A stretch of DNA of 64,000 nt from Candidatus Saccharibacteria bacterium 49-20 (GCA_001897295.1 MKSN01000001.1:62001-126000), one strand, 5' to 3'. Shown: positions 1 through 8,905, numbered from the stretch's first letter. Notes: generated from the sequence alone by a model not told the origin. Program-made: numbers and translations.

Positions 1-10
1 ATCTTCGTTC

Positions 11-86
11 GGGAGGCCGTTACGCGCCTTGAAATTCACGTGTTAGCGATGTAATTTCAAGGGCTGCACTTCGCTTTTAGCCTCCC
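11..86 (+). other. structured RNA-like element upstream of glyA
   Basis: The arm at 11-17 (GGGAGGC) pairs perfectly with 80-86 (GCCTCCC). Inside it, 28-36 pairs with 53-61 as a perfect 9-bp stem (CTTGAAATT/AATTTCAAG). A second possible pairing, GGCT at 62-65 with AGCC at 79-82, would compete with the outer stem. The element has no T-loop, so it is not a tRNA. It lies before the TATAAT box at 118-123, so it is more likely the end of an upstream transcript or a separate RNA than part of the short glyA leader. Its function is unknown. Confidence 0.3.
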
Positions 87-144
87 TCTCAAAGGTGTAA
101 GATATTCACCTCTGTACTATAATAGTTTTAACAGGAGATAAAAT

Positions 145-1362
145 ATGACAGATATACGCCCTACGGTGAAGAATGATGATGTGGTTGCGAAGTTGATTGC
201 TGGTGAGGAAGCGCGCCAGAAGTCGGTGATTGAGCTTATTCCTAGTGAGAATTACGTGAGTGACGATGTACTTACTGCGCTGGGAAGTGTATTTACAAAT
301 AAATACTCCGAAGGCTATCCAGGGAAGCGTTACTACGGTGGACAAGAGTTTACGGATCCGCTAGAGCAACTTGCGATTGACCGCGCAAAGGCACTGTTTC
401 ACGCAGACCACGCTAATGTGCAGCCACACTCGGGCGCACCTGCGAATGAAGCGGTGTATAGTGCGTGGCTTGAACCGGGTGATACGATTCTCGCAATGGA
501 GCTCAGTCACGGTGGACACCTTACACATGGTGCGCCGGTGACACGCAGCGCAAAGCTGTATAACTTTGTTCGCTATGGTTTGAAGGACGTCGAAACGGGC
601 GAGATTGATTACGATGAACTTCGTGCACTTGCACTTGAGCACAAGCCGAAGATTATCCTCGCTGGCTTTAGTGCCTACTCGGGCGAACTTGATTACGAGA
701 AGTTTGCGGCCATTGGTAATGAAGTTGGCGCGCTGCTTGTGGCGGACATGGCGCACATTGCAGGGCTTATTGCAGCGGGTGTTGCAAAGAATCCGCTTGA
801 TTACGGCTTCCATGTGATGACGACGACGACTCATAAAACACTTCGCGGCCCACGCGGGGGCATGATTCTTTCAAAAGGCATTGTAAGCAATCCATTGAAG
901 GCACCGGAAAAGACGGTCGAAAATATTCCAACCTTGATTGACCGTTCGGTATTTCCGGGTATGCAGGGTGGTCCACATATGCATAGCATTGCGGCTAAGG
1001 CTGTGGCGCTCCATGAAGCTGCACAGCCTGAGTTTAAAGAATATGCCGAACAAGTACTCAAGAATGCTGCGGTGCTTGCAGACGAGCTTAAGAAGGGCGG
1101 TTTGAAGCTTGTCGGCGGTGGAACAAAGAACCATCTTATTCTCGCGAATGTCTACGAAAGCTTTGGTATTGATGGAAAAGAAGCCCAGGAGCGACTTGAG
1201 GCGGTCGGTATTACACTGAACGCAAATTCGGTGCCTGATGACCCACTACCTCCGTTCCGCCCAAGCGGTATTCGACTTGGTACGCCTGCGGTGACAACGC
1301 AGGGAATGAAGGAAGAGGATATGGTGCGGATTGCAAAGAGAATCATCCAGACTTTGCACTAA
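145..1362 (+). CDS. glyA: serine hydroxymethyltransferase
   Basis: This 405-residue cytosolic PLP enzyme interconverts serine and glycine and loads one-carbon units onto tetrahydrofolate. The SHMT signature is clear: an IPSENYVS segment near residue 33 and the PLP-binding lysine K231 in a [14 protein letters not shown] context. The length matches the bacterial family (about 410-420). An AGGAGA ribosome binding site lies before the ATG, and a TATAAT box at 118-123 gives a leader of about 15 bases. A strong hairpin terminator follows. It works with FolD (7716-8531) in folate one-carbon metabolism, although the two genes are not in one operon. Confidence 0.97.
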   Translation: MTDIRPTVKNDDVVAKLIAGEEARQKSVIELIPSENYVSDDVLTALGSVFTNKYSEGYPGKRYYGGQEFTDPLEQLAIDRAKALFHADHANVQPHSGAPANEAVYSAWLEPGDTILAMELSHGGHLTHGAPVTRSAKLYNFVRYGLKDVETGEIDYDELRALALEHKPKIILAGFSAYSGELDYEKFAAIGNEVGALLVADMAHIAGLIAAGVAKNPLDYGFHVMTTTTHKTLRGPRGGMILSKGIVSNPLKAPEKTVENIPTLIDRSVFPGMQGGPHMHSIAAKAVALHEAAQPEFKEYAEQVLKNAAVLADELKKGGLKLVGGGTKNHLILANVYESFGIDGKEAQERLEAVGITLNANSVPDDPLPPFRPSGIRLGTPAVTTQGMKEEDMVRIAKRIIQTLH

Positions 1363-1387
1363 ACCTGGGCCACGTGTAGACAACGCA

Positions 1388-1417
1388 AAATCACCGGCAT
1401 AAGCCGGTGATTTTTTT
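1388..1417 (+). terminator. rho-independent terminator of glyA
   Basis: AAATCACCGGC at 1388-1398 pairs perfectly with GCCGGTGATTT at 1403-1413 across an ATAA loop, followed by a run of T to 1417. Confidence 0.9.
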
Positions 1418-1433
1418 GACAGTTGGCTGCTAA

Positions 1434-1985
1434 TTAAGCGCCTGTTGCTGTTGCTGCTACACAACCAATGTTGTATACAGTTGAGCCGACTGTTACAGAA
1501 CCGCTTACTTGACCACCCGTAACACCACTTGTGTTTACTCCAGGTGTTGATGCTGCGTAATCCCAGTAGGCAATAATGTAGCCAGTAGGTACCGAGATGC
1601 CACCGATAGTAGTAGGTGCTGCTACAGGTGATGTACCCGAGTTCGCACGTCCACAGATGCGGTACTGTACGGTGTTGCTACCGTTGCTTGCAGTTGGGTT
1701 CGAAGTTGTTAGCGTATTTGAAGGCAGGGTCCACGAGTTACCGGCTGCGGTCAAGTCGTTGATTGCTTTCGTGTAGTTGCCGGCGGTGCTGTCGGCAGCG
1801 TACGTTTCAACCTTCTTTTGTACGTTTGAAGCGGTTTCTTGCGCACCCGCAGCATTTGCACGGTTTGTGATACCTGTGTAAGACACAATAGTAATCGCAG
1901 CCAAGATAGCGATAACAACAACGACGATCAAGAGTTCGACGATGGTGAAACCTTGGCTTTTAGTTTTGATATCTGTGAAACTCAT
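1434..1985 (-). CDS. type IV prepilin, candidate major pilin
   Basis: This is a 183-residue prepilin. A 12-residue basic leader ends at glycine G12 and is followed by mature FTIVE with the conserved glutamate at +5, then a long hydrophobic helix (about residues 13-35). A prepilin peptidase would cleave after G12. Two cysteines near residue 112 and close to the C-terminus (RICGR and NIGCV) may form the usual pilin disulfide loop. No extra domain follows the globular part, unlike the neighbouring prepilins, so it could be the major subunit. It has its own promoter (TATAGT about 45 bases upstream) and a GGGGGC ribosome binding site. The N-terminal segment is almost identical to that of the prepilin at 34806. 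Confidence 0.9.
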   Translation of the reverse strand: MSFTDIKTKSQGFTIVELLIVVVVIAILAAITIVSYTGITNRANAAGAQETASNVQKKVETYAADSTAGNYTKAINDLTAAGNSWTLPSNTLTTSNPTASNGSNTVQYRICGRANSGTSPVAAPTTIGGISVPTGYIIAYWDYAASTPGVNTSGVTGGQVSGSVTVGSTVYNIGCVAATATGA

Positions 1986-2077
1986 TGTGAGTTGCCCCCT
2001 ATTTATAAACAGTTAGTTGTTCTGATGAGAGTGTACTATAAATTGTGAGATAAGCGCAAGCTTTTTTATCTACTTTT

Positions 2078-4198
2078 TTACTGGTCAGCGATATACTTGA
2101 ATGAATCAAGAGAGAGCCAGGTGGTGCTGTAAGAGTTTCCAGTAAGAATACACGTTCCGTTACCTTGTGGAATCATATCGACACGACCCCATACGTCAGC
2201 AGTGATGACGGTCATGAGGAGGCGTTGTTTAGGACAATATCCAGAAGGTAATGTAGTGATTGCGCCTGAAGTGCCCGATCTAATGAGCCCCTTAAGACTC
2301 ACGATGCCATCACTTCCCTTGGTGTACTGAGGCGTGCTATATGGTGAGCCATAATGTACCCATCCATTTTGGAGTGACATATTGCACCATTGGGTGGTGC
2401 ACGTTGTACCGGAAGCCCTAGATGAGGTGTAGTACATTGCGCTTAGGCTATTGAATTGAGTACTTGCGCCAGTTTTTGCGATGAGAGTTGAATTTGAAGG
2501 AACGGTACTTAAGTGTCCTGCAGAGTTATTAACAATCTGTACCCAGTGGGTATATTCGGGAGCGAGAATGGCTGATGGCACTGAAGCAATAGTAGTACCG
2601 GCCGTTGTAGTCCCACCCTTCATCAGACCCCTAAGGTGTACGCGACCTAATGAATCCGTTGCATAGCCTGCAGGGTTCCAATTGGCCGAGTCCCATGTAG
2701 TCCATCCATTCTGATACGAGAAGTTTGTAAAGGTGGTGCCGTTTGGCATGAATGCCGTGCCGTCTAGGCTAAACCAGGCAGAGTTTCCAACTTCGGCATC
2801 GACCGTACCATCAGCTCTAATATCGAGCCTTCCGACCACTTGATTACTACTTGTTGCGAACATGATGACCTTTTCTGGTGCGTAGTCCGGAGGGAGTGTG
2901 CCGATATCGCCAGTTCCACCTCGTACGAGTCCCTTAAGCATCACCACGCCAGCCTTTGTTTTGGTGTAGGCTGCGGTTGTATAGCCTTGGGCGTAGTCCG
3001 TCCAGCCGCCCTTCAAAATAAGCGGCGCCCAAAGTGGAATAGTCAGTGAGTTCGTGCCCCAGGCTGAGTCACCGAGCGCATTGGTTGAGCGGACGCGCGC
3101 CTCAACGGTATCTTGGTGGCCACCGTCGGTAATGGTGTAGCTACGGCTGTTGTTATCGACGTTTGTTGCCTCGGGTTCGGCTTGCCATGCACCACCATTA
3201 AGACGCCACTCAAGGTCGTATGAGGTTGCGGTTGCGACGCGCGGCCAAGTGAAGGTGACGTTGTGGCCATCAGATACAGTACTTGTGACACTCGGCACAG
3301 CCGGTACCTCTGTTGGTGGTGCATCGATGGCAATACTTGATGCGTTGGTATCAAGGCGAGTGGCGCGTACGGTGCCGGCACGCTGGATATCGCGCCCCGC
3401 AACTGTTTGCTTTGCAGTAATTGTCACGGCTACAGTAGGCGTTGCCTGCAATGCGGTGTTGCGCACGGTGTCGTTTGTGACGGTGGGGTTATTTGCGGTA
3501 GTGTCAGCCGAAGTACTACTAGCGGAAGAGAAATATTGCACCACGAAGTCACTCGGGGATACGCCGTCAATCATGCGCATGTCATTTGTTTTACAGAAAG
3601 ACATTGTGACAGTGTTATAGCCTGGTGTACAGCTTGGTTGCTGCCAAGGTGCCGCAGACCCACATCGTACCGACGCGGTTGCATAGTTTGAGGGCATAAT
3701 GACGCGGCGCCACAATGTATTTTGACTATCGACAAAGTAGACGATATTCATCGACATTGGGCGGTTGTTCGAGTATTCACTCACGCTTGTACAAGGGTTT
3801 GGGCTGTTAGCAAGGTACACATAGCCAGTAAGTGTCGACATCGGGTTTCCATTCGTGACGAGCCCATTAAGAATCAGGCTTGCCGTTGACCCGCCTGATT
3901 TTTGAATATTCGTAAATGGAACGGTACTTCCATTTGTAGTGTCGCCACCATAACCCTGCTTGGTTGAGGAGATATTAATATTGGTACTCGAAAGGTAGGT
4001 TGAGCTGAGCTTTACGTCCTCCTCGATTTGGTTCAATGCGTCCTGAAGGTTGTAGGTCAGGACGTTTGAGCCGCGTGATGACATCACTTCACCCGTGAGG
4101 TTAACGATGAGTGCAATAAAGGCGCCGATTAAAAGGATGACGATTGGTGCGATGACCATCATTTCGACAAGCGTAAAGCCTCGCTTAAGCACCTGCAT
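2078..4198 (-). CDS. large minor prepilin with FN3 domain and three C-terminal repeats
   Basis: This 706-residue protein starts with a short basic leader, cleavage glycine G7 and mature FTLVE, then a transmembrane helix (8-33), so it is a type IV prepilin. The pilin-like region runs to about 290. A fibronectin type III-like domain occupies about 300-388. Three copies of a roughly 100-114-residue module begin at about 397, 496 and 610; each opens with NGW or GGW, has a G-x-V-x-L-(K/R)-G-L core and then an aliphatic proline-rich segment. Such repeats resemble fibre or adhesin modules. The start overlaps the stop of the upstream prepilin by one base (TAATG), so translation is probably coupled. 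A role in host or surface binding is inferred. Confidence 0.87.
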   Translation of the reverse strand: MQVLKRGFTLVEMMVIAPIVILLIGAFIALIVNLTGEVMSSRGSNVLTYNLQDALNQIEEDVKLSSTYLSSTNINISSTKQGYGGDTTNGSTVPFTNIQKSGGSTASLILNGLVTNGNPMSTLTGYVYLANSPNPCTSVSEYSNNRPMSMNIVYFVDSQNTLWRRVIMPSNYATASVRCGSAAPWQQPSCTPGYNTVTMSFCKTNDMRMIDGVSPSDFVVQYFSSASSTSADTTANNPTVTNDTVRNTALQATPTVAVTITAKQTVAGRDIQRAGTVRATRLDTNASSIAIDAPPTEVPAVPSVTSTVSDGHNVTFTWPRVATATSYDLEWRLNGGAWQAEPEATNVDNNSRSYTITDGGHQDTVEARVRSTNALGDSAWGTNSLTIPLWAPLILKGGWTDYAQGYTTAAYTKTKAGVVMLKGLVRGGTGDIGTLPPDYAPEKVIMFATSSNQVVGRLDIRADGTVDAEVGNSAWFSLDGTAFMPNGTTFTNFSYQNGWTTWDSANWNPAGYATDSLGRVHLRGLMKGGTTTAGTTIASVPSAILAPEYTHWVQIVNNSAGHLSTVPSNSTLIAKTGASTQFNSLSAMYYTSSRASGTTCTTQWCNMSLQNGWVHYGSPYSTPQYTKGSDGIVSLKGLIRSGTSGAITTLPSGYCPKQRLLMTVITADVWGRVDMIPQGNGTCILTGNSYSTTWLSLDSFKYIADQ

Positions 4199-5232
4199 TA
4201 CTGTGGCCCTGCTGCGTTAAGTTGTGCAATTTCAGAGATGGTGAGCGCGCGGTTATAAAAGCGTACGTCATCAATAGAACCCGTTACAAATCGACCACCG
4301 CGGCCACCGATACGGGTAAGGTCGCCGTTTGGTGTTTGCGTGCCCGCACCTGCATACGACCCTACAAGTGCGCCGTCACGGTAGAAGGTTGGTGTACCCG
4401 CACTATTAAGAGTGAGGACAATATAGTGCCAGCCCGTGCCGAGGTTTGTGCCGGTATCGATCCAGCGAATACCCTCGAAGAGTCCGATAATTTTTGAACC
4501 CGGGGTGTTATTGTCGAAGTTACCTCCTCCGATTCCGATACCAAATCCGGCTGGATCCCCAACCTTTACATATTGACCAGAGGCGCTGGCGGATGCCTGA
4601 TAGACCCAAAGGGAAATGGTCGCATTGGTGGTGCCAAAGCCAAATGTAGAAGGGATTTCAATATATTGATACTCGACCGCTGCGTTAAATCCATAGGCAG
4701 AGTTTGGTGTTCCGTTCTTGTCAGTCGTAGGGACTGCGCCGTACACGACGCCGTCTGGGCCACCAACTGCGGCTTTGGCGTTACCATTGAGTTTATATTG
4801 TGCAACAAGGCCATCGGTGACAGTGGTGACTGGTGAGGCGCCTTTTGATTTATCGATGTAGGTTGCGTAGTGGACAGTTGATGAGGGCGAGTTGTAGGTG
4901 ATAGTCGCATCAACTTTACTCAGAGACGATGTTTGCTGCTGAGGGCAGGTGATTGAAACGGTTACGGTTACGTTGGTGAGCTCCGCGACAGTGATTGGCT
5001 GGTTTGTGATCGGTGAAGAAGGGACGCAAGGATTGGTGGCGCTGTCTGAGTAGCGGCGCAGGTAGTCGTAGGCGATATTACCCGCCCTTGATTCTGCCCT
5101 TGTGTCACCGCCGTCTTTAATGACGATGTTAAAAAGTTGATACCCGGCAACAATGAACGCTGCGGCAACAAAAAGCGTAATAAGCAGCTCGACTGCGGTA
5201 AATCCGGCGTTTTGGGTCTGACGGTGCATCAT
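4198..5232 (-). CDS. minor prepilin with LamG/concanavalin-like domain
   Basis: This is a 344-residue prepilin: leader ending at G10, mature FTAVE, then a hydrophobic helix to about residue 34. A small pilin region follows to about 140. The C-terminal 200 residues match the LamG/concanavalin A-like jelly roll (Laminin_G_3 type): a GLVAQYKLNG opening, a central ATISLWVY strand, WHYIVLTL and a terminal GSIDDVRFYNRAL segment, which is highly typical of that fold. Such domains bind glycans or proteins. The gene overlaps the prepilin upstream (5229-5765) by four bases and the one downstream by one base, so all lie in one operon. Confidence 0.87.
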   Translation of the reverse strand: MMHRQTQNAGFTAVELLITLFVAAAFIVAGYQLFNIVIKDGGDTRAESRAGNIAYDYLRRYSDSATNPCVPSSPITNQPITVAELTNVTVTVSITCPQQQTSSLSKVDATITYNSPSSTVHYATYIDKSKGASPVTTVTDGLVAQYKLNGNAKAAVGGPDGVVYGAVPTTDKNGTPNSAYGFNAAVEYQYIEIPSTFGFGTTNATISLWVYQASASASGQYVKVGDPAGFGIGIGGGNFDNNTPGSKIIGLFEGIRWIDTGTNLGTGWHYIVLTLNSAGTPTFYRDGALVGSYAGAGTQTPNGDLTRIGGRGGRFVTGSIDDVRFYNRALTISEIAQLNAAGPQ

Positions 5233-5765
5233 TGGCGCTTACTCGTAATCACTTCTACCGTTCCAGAAACTTCCTGGAAGTAGTAAATATTAAACTTTCG
5301 GCAGTCGCCGGTAATGAATGGGTCAAAGCAAAGCGCACCGCTAGCAGTAAGTGGCTGGTAGACATAGACATCATTTGATTTTGACGGTTGAGGTAGTACG
5401 CCGGCAGTTGTTGCAACCGCGTTTGTTGCTTCAACCACGGAAATTGGGCCGCTTACATCAACGCCTGGCGCATGGGTACTTTTAGGGTCGAGGTCGGGTA
5501 GGAACTGCTTTACCTCTGAGTCATTAAGGTAGCTAGAGCCAAGGTACGTGCCGCCACTCATGAAGAGGTTTGGATCTTGGTTGTTGTAGTAGTTTTCAAT
5601 GTTGAGTGCGAGTGCTTCGACGTCACCTTTTCGCTCGGCATCGCGGCCATTAGCTTGAGAGGCGGTTAAGTTAACGACCGCTAAAGTCAAAAGGATACCC
5701 ATAATCGTAATGGTGATAATAAGCTCAACCACCGTGAACCCACGCCGTGTCATGCTATCTAGCAT
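5229..5765 (-). CDS. type IV prepilin / pseudopilin
   Basis: With the chosen ATG the product is 178 residues, with a 9-residue leader, cleavage glycine, mature FTVVE and a hydrophobic helix. The rest is a pilin-type globular domain with two cysteines (LCFDP and GDCRK) near the C-terminus that may form the D-loop disulfide. Other possible starts are a TTG at 5789, two bases after the murB stop, and an ATG at 5753. The length of the leader favours 5765 or 5753. It follows murB directly and overlaps the LamG prepilin by four bases. Confidence 0.85.
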   Translation of the reverse strand: MLDSMTRRGFTVVELIITITIMGILLTLAVVNLTASQANGRDAERKGDVEALALNIENYYNNQDPNLFMSGGTYLGSSYLNDSEVKQFLPDLDPKSTHAPGVDVSGPISVVEATNAVATTAGVLPQPSKSNDVYVYQPLTASGALCFDPFITGDCRKFNIYYFQEVSGTVEVITSKRQ

Positions 5766-5791
5766 AAGGGGTTTGGAGCGTTTTCGCAAGG

Positions 5792-6820
5792 TTAGAGCGC
5801 GGGTATTTCGAGGGGTTCTTGTTCGATGAGAACTTGGTAGGTGTCGCGCACCTTGCCAATGATTTCATCACGCGCTGCGGCGAGGTCTGCATAGCTTGCG
5901 GCCGACTCATTTATAAGTACAAGTGCATTACCTTCATTTACATGCATGCCGTGAAGCGTTTGCCCCTTAAATCCGAGGCTTTCAATGAGCCATCCGGTCG
6001 CGAGTTTGTAGGTGCCGTTGCCCATTTCGTAGGCTTTGATGTCTGGGTGTGCTTGGCGGAGGCCGTCCATCTGCCATGATTCAACGAGTGCATTTTTGAA
6101 GAATGACCCGGCACTCGGGCGAACTTTAGGGTCGGGGAGTTTATCGGCTCGAATTGCCGATACCGCGTCGCGCACAACTTGTTGCGTGAAGACGGTAATC
6201 GCATGTTCGTCGAAGTAGGCCTGAAGCGAGTCGTAAAACGGAGCCGCAGGAAGGTTTTTTGAGAGTTGGAGAGTGATGCTTGTGATGACGTAGCGACCCT
6301 GCTGGCTGCCACGGAAGATACTGTGGCGATATGAAAACTCGCAGTCTGCATTTTGCAGCGTCACAATACTATGTGTCTGGGTGTCGTAGGCCTCGAGTGA
6401 AATAAGCGTTTCGGCGATCTCTTGCCCATACGCACCGACATTTTGTACTGGGGCAGCACCGGCAGTACCTGGAATCGCTGACATCGCTTCGATACCACTA
6501 AGGCGCATGTCGACTGCGCGCTTTACGACATCATCCCAAATTTCACCCGCGCCAATTTTAATGGTTGTTGAGTTGAGGTCATCGGCAATCACTTCAAAGC
6601 CAGGAATTTTAATGCGAAGAATAAGCCCTTGGTAGCCTTCGTCGTGTGCGACGACGTTACTGCCACCACCAAGTACAAATACAGGTACATTTTTTGTTTG
6701 CGCATCAAGGTAGAGGTCGTGAAGTTCTTGTGGGGTGTGTGCTTCTGCAAAGTATTTTGCGGGTCCACCGAGTTTCATTGTTGTTAGGCTCTTGAGGGGG
6801 ATGTTGGTGTGAATGTCCAT
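5792..6820 (-). CDS. murB: UDP-N-acetylenolpyruvoylglucosamine reductase
   Basis: MurB (342 residues) reduces UDP-GlcNAc-enolpyruvate to UDP-MurNAc with NADPH in peptidoglycan precursor synthesis. The FAD-binding region is evident (TTMKLGGPAKYF, then VLGGGSNVV), followed by IPGTAGAAPVQNVGAYGQE and the PSAGSFFKN segment that carries the proton-donor serine. A final LEIPAL holds a conserved C-terminal glutamate. The length is normal for the family. A TATACT box lies 12 bases before the ATG. The gene heads a tight minus-strand run with three prepilins, an unusual pairing of wall synthesis with pili. Confidence 0.95.
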   Translation of the reverse strand: MDIHTNIPLKSLTTMKLGGPAKYFAEAHTPQELHDLYLDAQTKNVPVFVLGGGSNVVAHDEGYQGLILRIKIPGFEVIADDLNSTTIKIGAGEIWDDVVKRAVDMRLSGIEAMSAIPGTAGAAPVQNVGAYGQEIAETLISLEAYDTQTHSIVTLQNADCEFSYRHSIFRGSQQGRYVITSITLQLSKNLPAAPFYDSLQAYFDEHAITVFTQQVVRDAVSAIRADKLPDPKVRPSAGSFFKNALVESWQMDGLRQAHPDIKAYEMGNGTYKLATGWLIESLGFKGQTLHGMHVNEGNALVLINESAASYADLAAARDEIIGKVRDTYQVLIEQEPLEIPAL

Positions 6821-6899
6821 AAGTTACTTAAAAGTATAGCCTTTTTGAAAAATTTATGCTACAATTACCTCTGTACTTTATGGTACGAGTGTTCTGTTT

Positions 6900-6976
6900 G
6901 CACCCGTAGCTCAGTGGATTAGAGCACTGGTCTTCGGAACCAGGTGTCGCAAGTTCGAATCTTGCCGGGTGTACCA
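6900..6976 (+). tRNA. tRNA-Arg (anticodon TCG)
   Basis: This is a 77-base cloverleaf with acceptor stem GCACCCG/CGGGTGT (one G-T pair), a CTGGT/ACCAG anticodon stem with loop CTTCGGA, a normal TTCGAAT T-loop and an encoded CCA end. It reads CGA arginine codons and is followed 22 bases later by tRNA-Lys. Confidence 0.95.
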
Positions 6977-6998
6977 TAAATACCCAACCACCCTATAT

Positions 6999-7075
6999 GG
7001 GTCAGTAGCTCAGCTGGTTAGAGCGTCTGCCTCTTAAGCAGAATGTCGTGGGTTCAAGTCCCACCTGACCCTCCA
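6999..7075 (+). tRNA. tRNA-Lys (anticodon CTT)
   Basis: This is a 77-base cloverleaf with acceptor stem GGGTCAG/CTGACCC, a TCTGC/GCAGA anticodon stem with loop CTCTTAA, a TTCAAGT T-loop and an encoded CCA. It reads AAG lysine codons and is probably co-transcribed with tRNA-Arg; a terminator follows at once. Confidence 0.95.
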
Positions 7076-7078
7076 AAG

Positions 7079-7112
7079 AAAAACGCCGTCTTGATACGGC
7101 GTTTTTCTTTTT
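7079..7112. terminator. bidirectional terminator between the tRNAs and the DUF5684 gene
   Basis: AAAAACGCCGT at 7079-7089 pairs with ACGGCGTTTTT at 7096-7106, with further T residues on the plus side. The A-run on the left makes it also work on the minus strand, so it can end both the tRNA transcript and the convergent gene at 7122-7658. Confidence 0.88.
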
Positions 7113-7121
7113 TGTATTCCC

Positions 7122-7658
7122 CTATACCTGAGGTGATGTAGGTGGCGTAGGTGGGGTTGGGGGTGTTGGTGGCGTTGCGGTTGGCTGAGTAGCTTGTGCG
7201 GCAGCGCGTGTCTCTGGTGCGAGGCTTGGTGCGCCAAGTGCGTCGTTCCATGGCGTCTTTGTGACTGCCATGATGATAAACCAGATAGGTGACAGGAAGA
7301 TTGCAAGCAGCACGTATGCGGCATCTTTGCCGAGCTTAAGGCCAATATTGTACATAGCGATGTACATAAAGACTGCAGAGACAATATTTACCACTGGGAT
7401 AAGCGCGAGTACCGCCCAGAAGCCTTGCTGGCCACCGATTTCAAGCATTTTCCAGTTGTTATAAATTGGTACCCATGCGATCCATGGCTTTACGCCAGCT
7501 TTTTTAAAGATTTGCATCAGACAGAGCGCCATAACAACATAAATTGCCAGAGCAAACAGGATGAAGAACAAGCTCACAGCCGCCGCCACCCCCGCTGCAA
7601 CTGTTGCGTCACCTGTAGTATATGCCGTTTCCGTATAGTCGCTATAATAACTATCCAT
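7122..7658 (-). CDS. DUF5684-type membrane protein
   Basis: This 178-residue integral membrane protein has about four hydrophobic segments: near residues 22-48, 73-95, 98-113 and 117-133. The pattern around QIFKKAGVKPW, AWVPIYNNW and WNDALG is that of the DUF5684 family, common in Patescibacteria and Firmicutes; its function is unknown. The C-terminus is a low-complexity tail of repeated TPP units. A GAGGAGG ribosome binding site lies seven to eight bases before the ATG, unlike the many leaderless genes nearby. Confidence 0.75.
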   Translation of the reverse strand: MDSYYSDYTETAYTTGDATVAAGVAAAVSLFFILFALAIYVVMALCLMQIFKKAGVKPWIAWVPIYNNWKMLEIGGQQGFWAVLALIPVVNIVSAVFMYIAMYNIGLKLGKDAAYVLLAIFLSPIWFIIMAVTKTPWNDALGAPSLAPETRAAAQATQPTATPPTPPTPPTPPTSPQV

Positions 7659-7715
7659 TAGTGGATCCTCCTCTTAATGGTTTAATTGTAGCACGCATTT
7701 TGCTAGGCTAAGAGT

Positions 7716-8531
7716 ATGAAAATACTCGATGGACGTGAACTGACTGGATATATTGAAGAGCGTCAAGCAAAGCAGGTGAGGGCGCTTCGTCAGGCCTGGA
7801 ATACTTTTCCGAAACTTGCCATTATTGTGGCCAACGACAGCCAGGTGATTGATACCTATGTACGGCTGAAGCGTCGCTATGGGGAAGAGATACTTATCGA
7901 TGTCGATGTGCATAAAATTGAACAGGCCGAAGCCGCTGGTACAATTCGCACACTTAACGAAGATCCATCGGTACATGGTATTATTTTGCAGCTTCCACTT
8001 GCTGACCCTTCTCAAACTGACGAGCTTATCACGCTCATTAACCCTGCAAAGGATGTTGACGGGCTCGGTCCTAACGCCCAATATGTATCTGCGACAGCAA
8101 CGGCAATCGATTGGCTTTTGGCAGGATACAACGTAACTCTTAAAGAGCGCCGCATTGCGATTGTAGGTAATGGGCGATTAGTGGGTGCGCCACTCGCGCG
8201 GCTCTGGCTGAGCGCGGGGCTCGACGTGACCGTGTATGACGATACGACGACAAACCTACAAGAATCCCTGCGAAATGCCGATATTATTGTGACCGCAACG
8301 GGTGTCCCGGGTCTTATTACCTCGGCGATGGTTGCTCCCGGAAAAGTAGTGGTTGACGCAGGTACTGCATCTGAAAATGGGGTGATTGTGGGTGACGTTG
8401 CGCCGGCTGTTCGTGAGCGCCAAGACCTGACGATCACACCAACTATTGGTGGCGTGGGACCACTGACGATTACGTCACTATTCGATAATGTCATTACAGC
8501 GGCGCGAAAAACCGTACCGACGGAAAGCTAA
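7716..8531 (+). CDS. folD: methylenetetrahydrofolate dehydrogenase/cyclohydrolase
   Basis: FolD (271 residues, slightly short for the family) oxidises 5,10-methylene-THF to 5,10-methenyl-THF and hydrolyses it to 10-formyl-THF. The catalytic Tyr and Lys are seen in TYVRLK, the active-site glutamine in GIILQLPL and the aspartate in AKDVDG. The NAD(P)-binding domain has VGNGRLVGAPLA in place of the usual GRS-x-IVGxP, and the C-terminus has TPTIGGVGPLT in place of TPVPGGVGPMT. It complements GlyA at the left end of the window. A weak TAGGCT box sits six bases before the ATG. Confidence 0.93.
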   Translation: MKILDGRELTGYIEERQAKQVRALRQAWNTFPKLAIIVANDSQVIDTYVRLKRRYGEEILIDVDVHKIEQAEAAGTIRTLNEDPSVHGIILQLPLADPSQTDELITLINPAKDVDGLGPNAQYVSATATAIDWLLAGYNVTLKERRIAIVGNGRLVGAPLARLWLSAGLDVTVYDDTTTNLQESLRNADIIVTATGVPGLITSAMVAPGKVVVDAGTASENGVIVGDVAPAVRERQDLTITPTIGGVGPLTITSLFDNVITAARKTVPTES

Positions 8532-8536
8532 AAAGA

Positions 8537-8905
8537 TTATTGTCCGAGTGCGTCTTTGACGCGCTGGACCACTTGGCGTGGGGTAAGTTCAGCCTTCACG
8601 ATGTAACTGTGAATACCAAGGCTACGAATACCTTTTGGCGCTTCTTCTTCGCCTAGGTTCGTCAAAATTATTACAGGGATATCTTTACCCCAAGGTTGTT
8701 TGCGGATTGCCGTCAAGGCTTCTTGGCCATTCATTTCAGGCATTTGAATATCAAGCAGCACAATGTCTGGTGCGAAGTGCTCGACAAGCGCGACACCTTT
8801 TTTGCCATCGTTAGCTAATTGCACGTCGAAGCCGTCCGCTTCAAACTTCATTCGGTACATCTGGCTAATAACTGGGTCGTCTTCAACAATTGCAATTTTG
8901 GTCAT
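8537..8905 (-). CDS. single-domain response regulator (CheY-like)
   Basis: This 122-residue receiver domain has no output domain. The acidic pocket is E8-D9-D10, the phosphoacceptor is D52 in VLLDIQMP, the switch residue T82 is in ILTN and the conserved lysine is K104 in YIVKA. It is probably a phosphorylation partner of the histidine kinase encoded divergently at 8926 and would act by protein contact, since it has no DNA-binding part. Its TATAAT box (8912-8917 on the minus strand) lies six bases before the ATG, so the mRNA should be leaderless. It converges on folD with five bases between the stops. Confidence 0.93.
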   Translation of the reverse strand: MTKIAIVEDDPVISQMYRMKFEADGFDVQLANDGKKGVALVEHFAPDIVLLDIQMPEMNGQEALTAIRKQPWGKDIPVIILTNLGEEEAPKGIRSLGIHSYIVKAELTPRQVVQRVKDALGQ

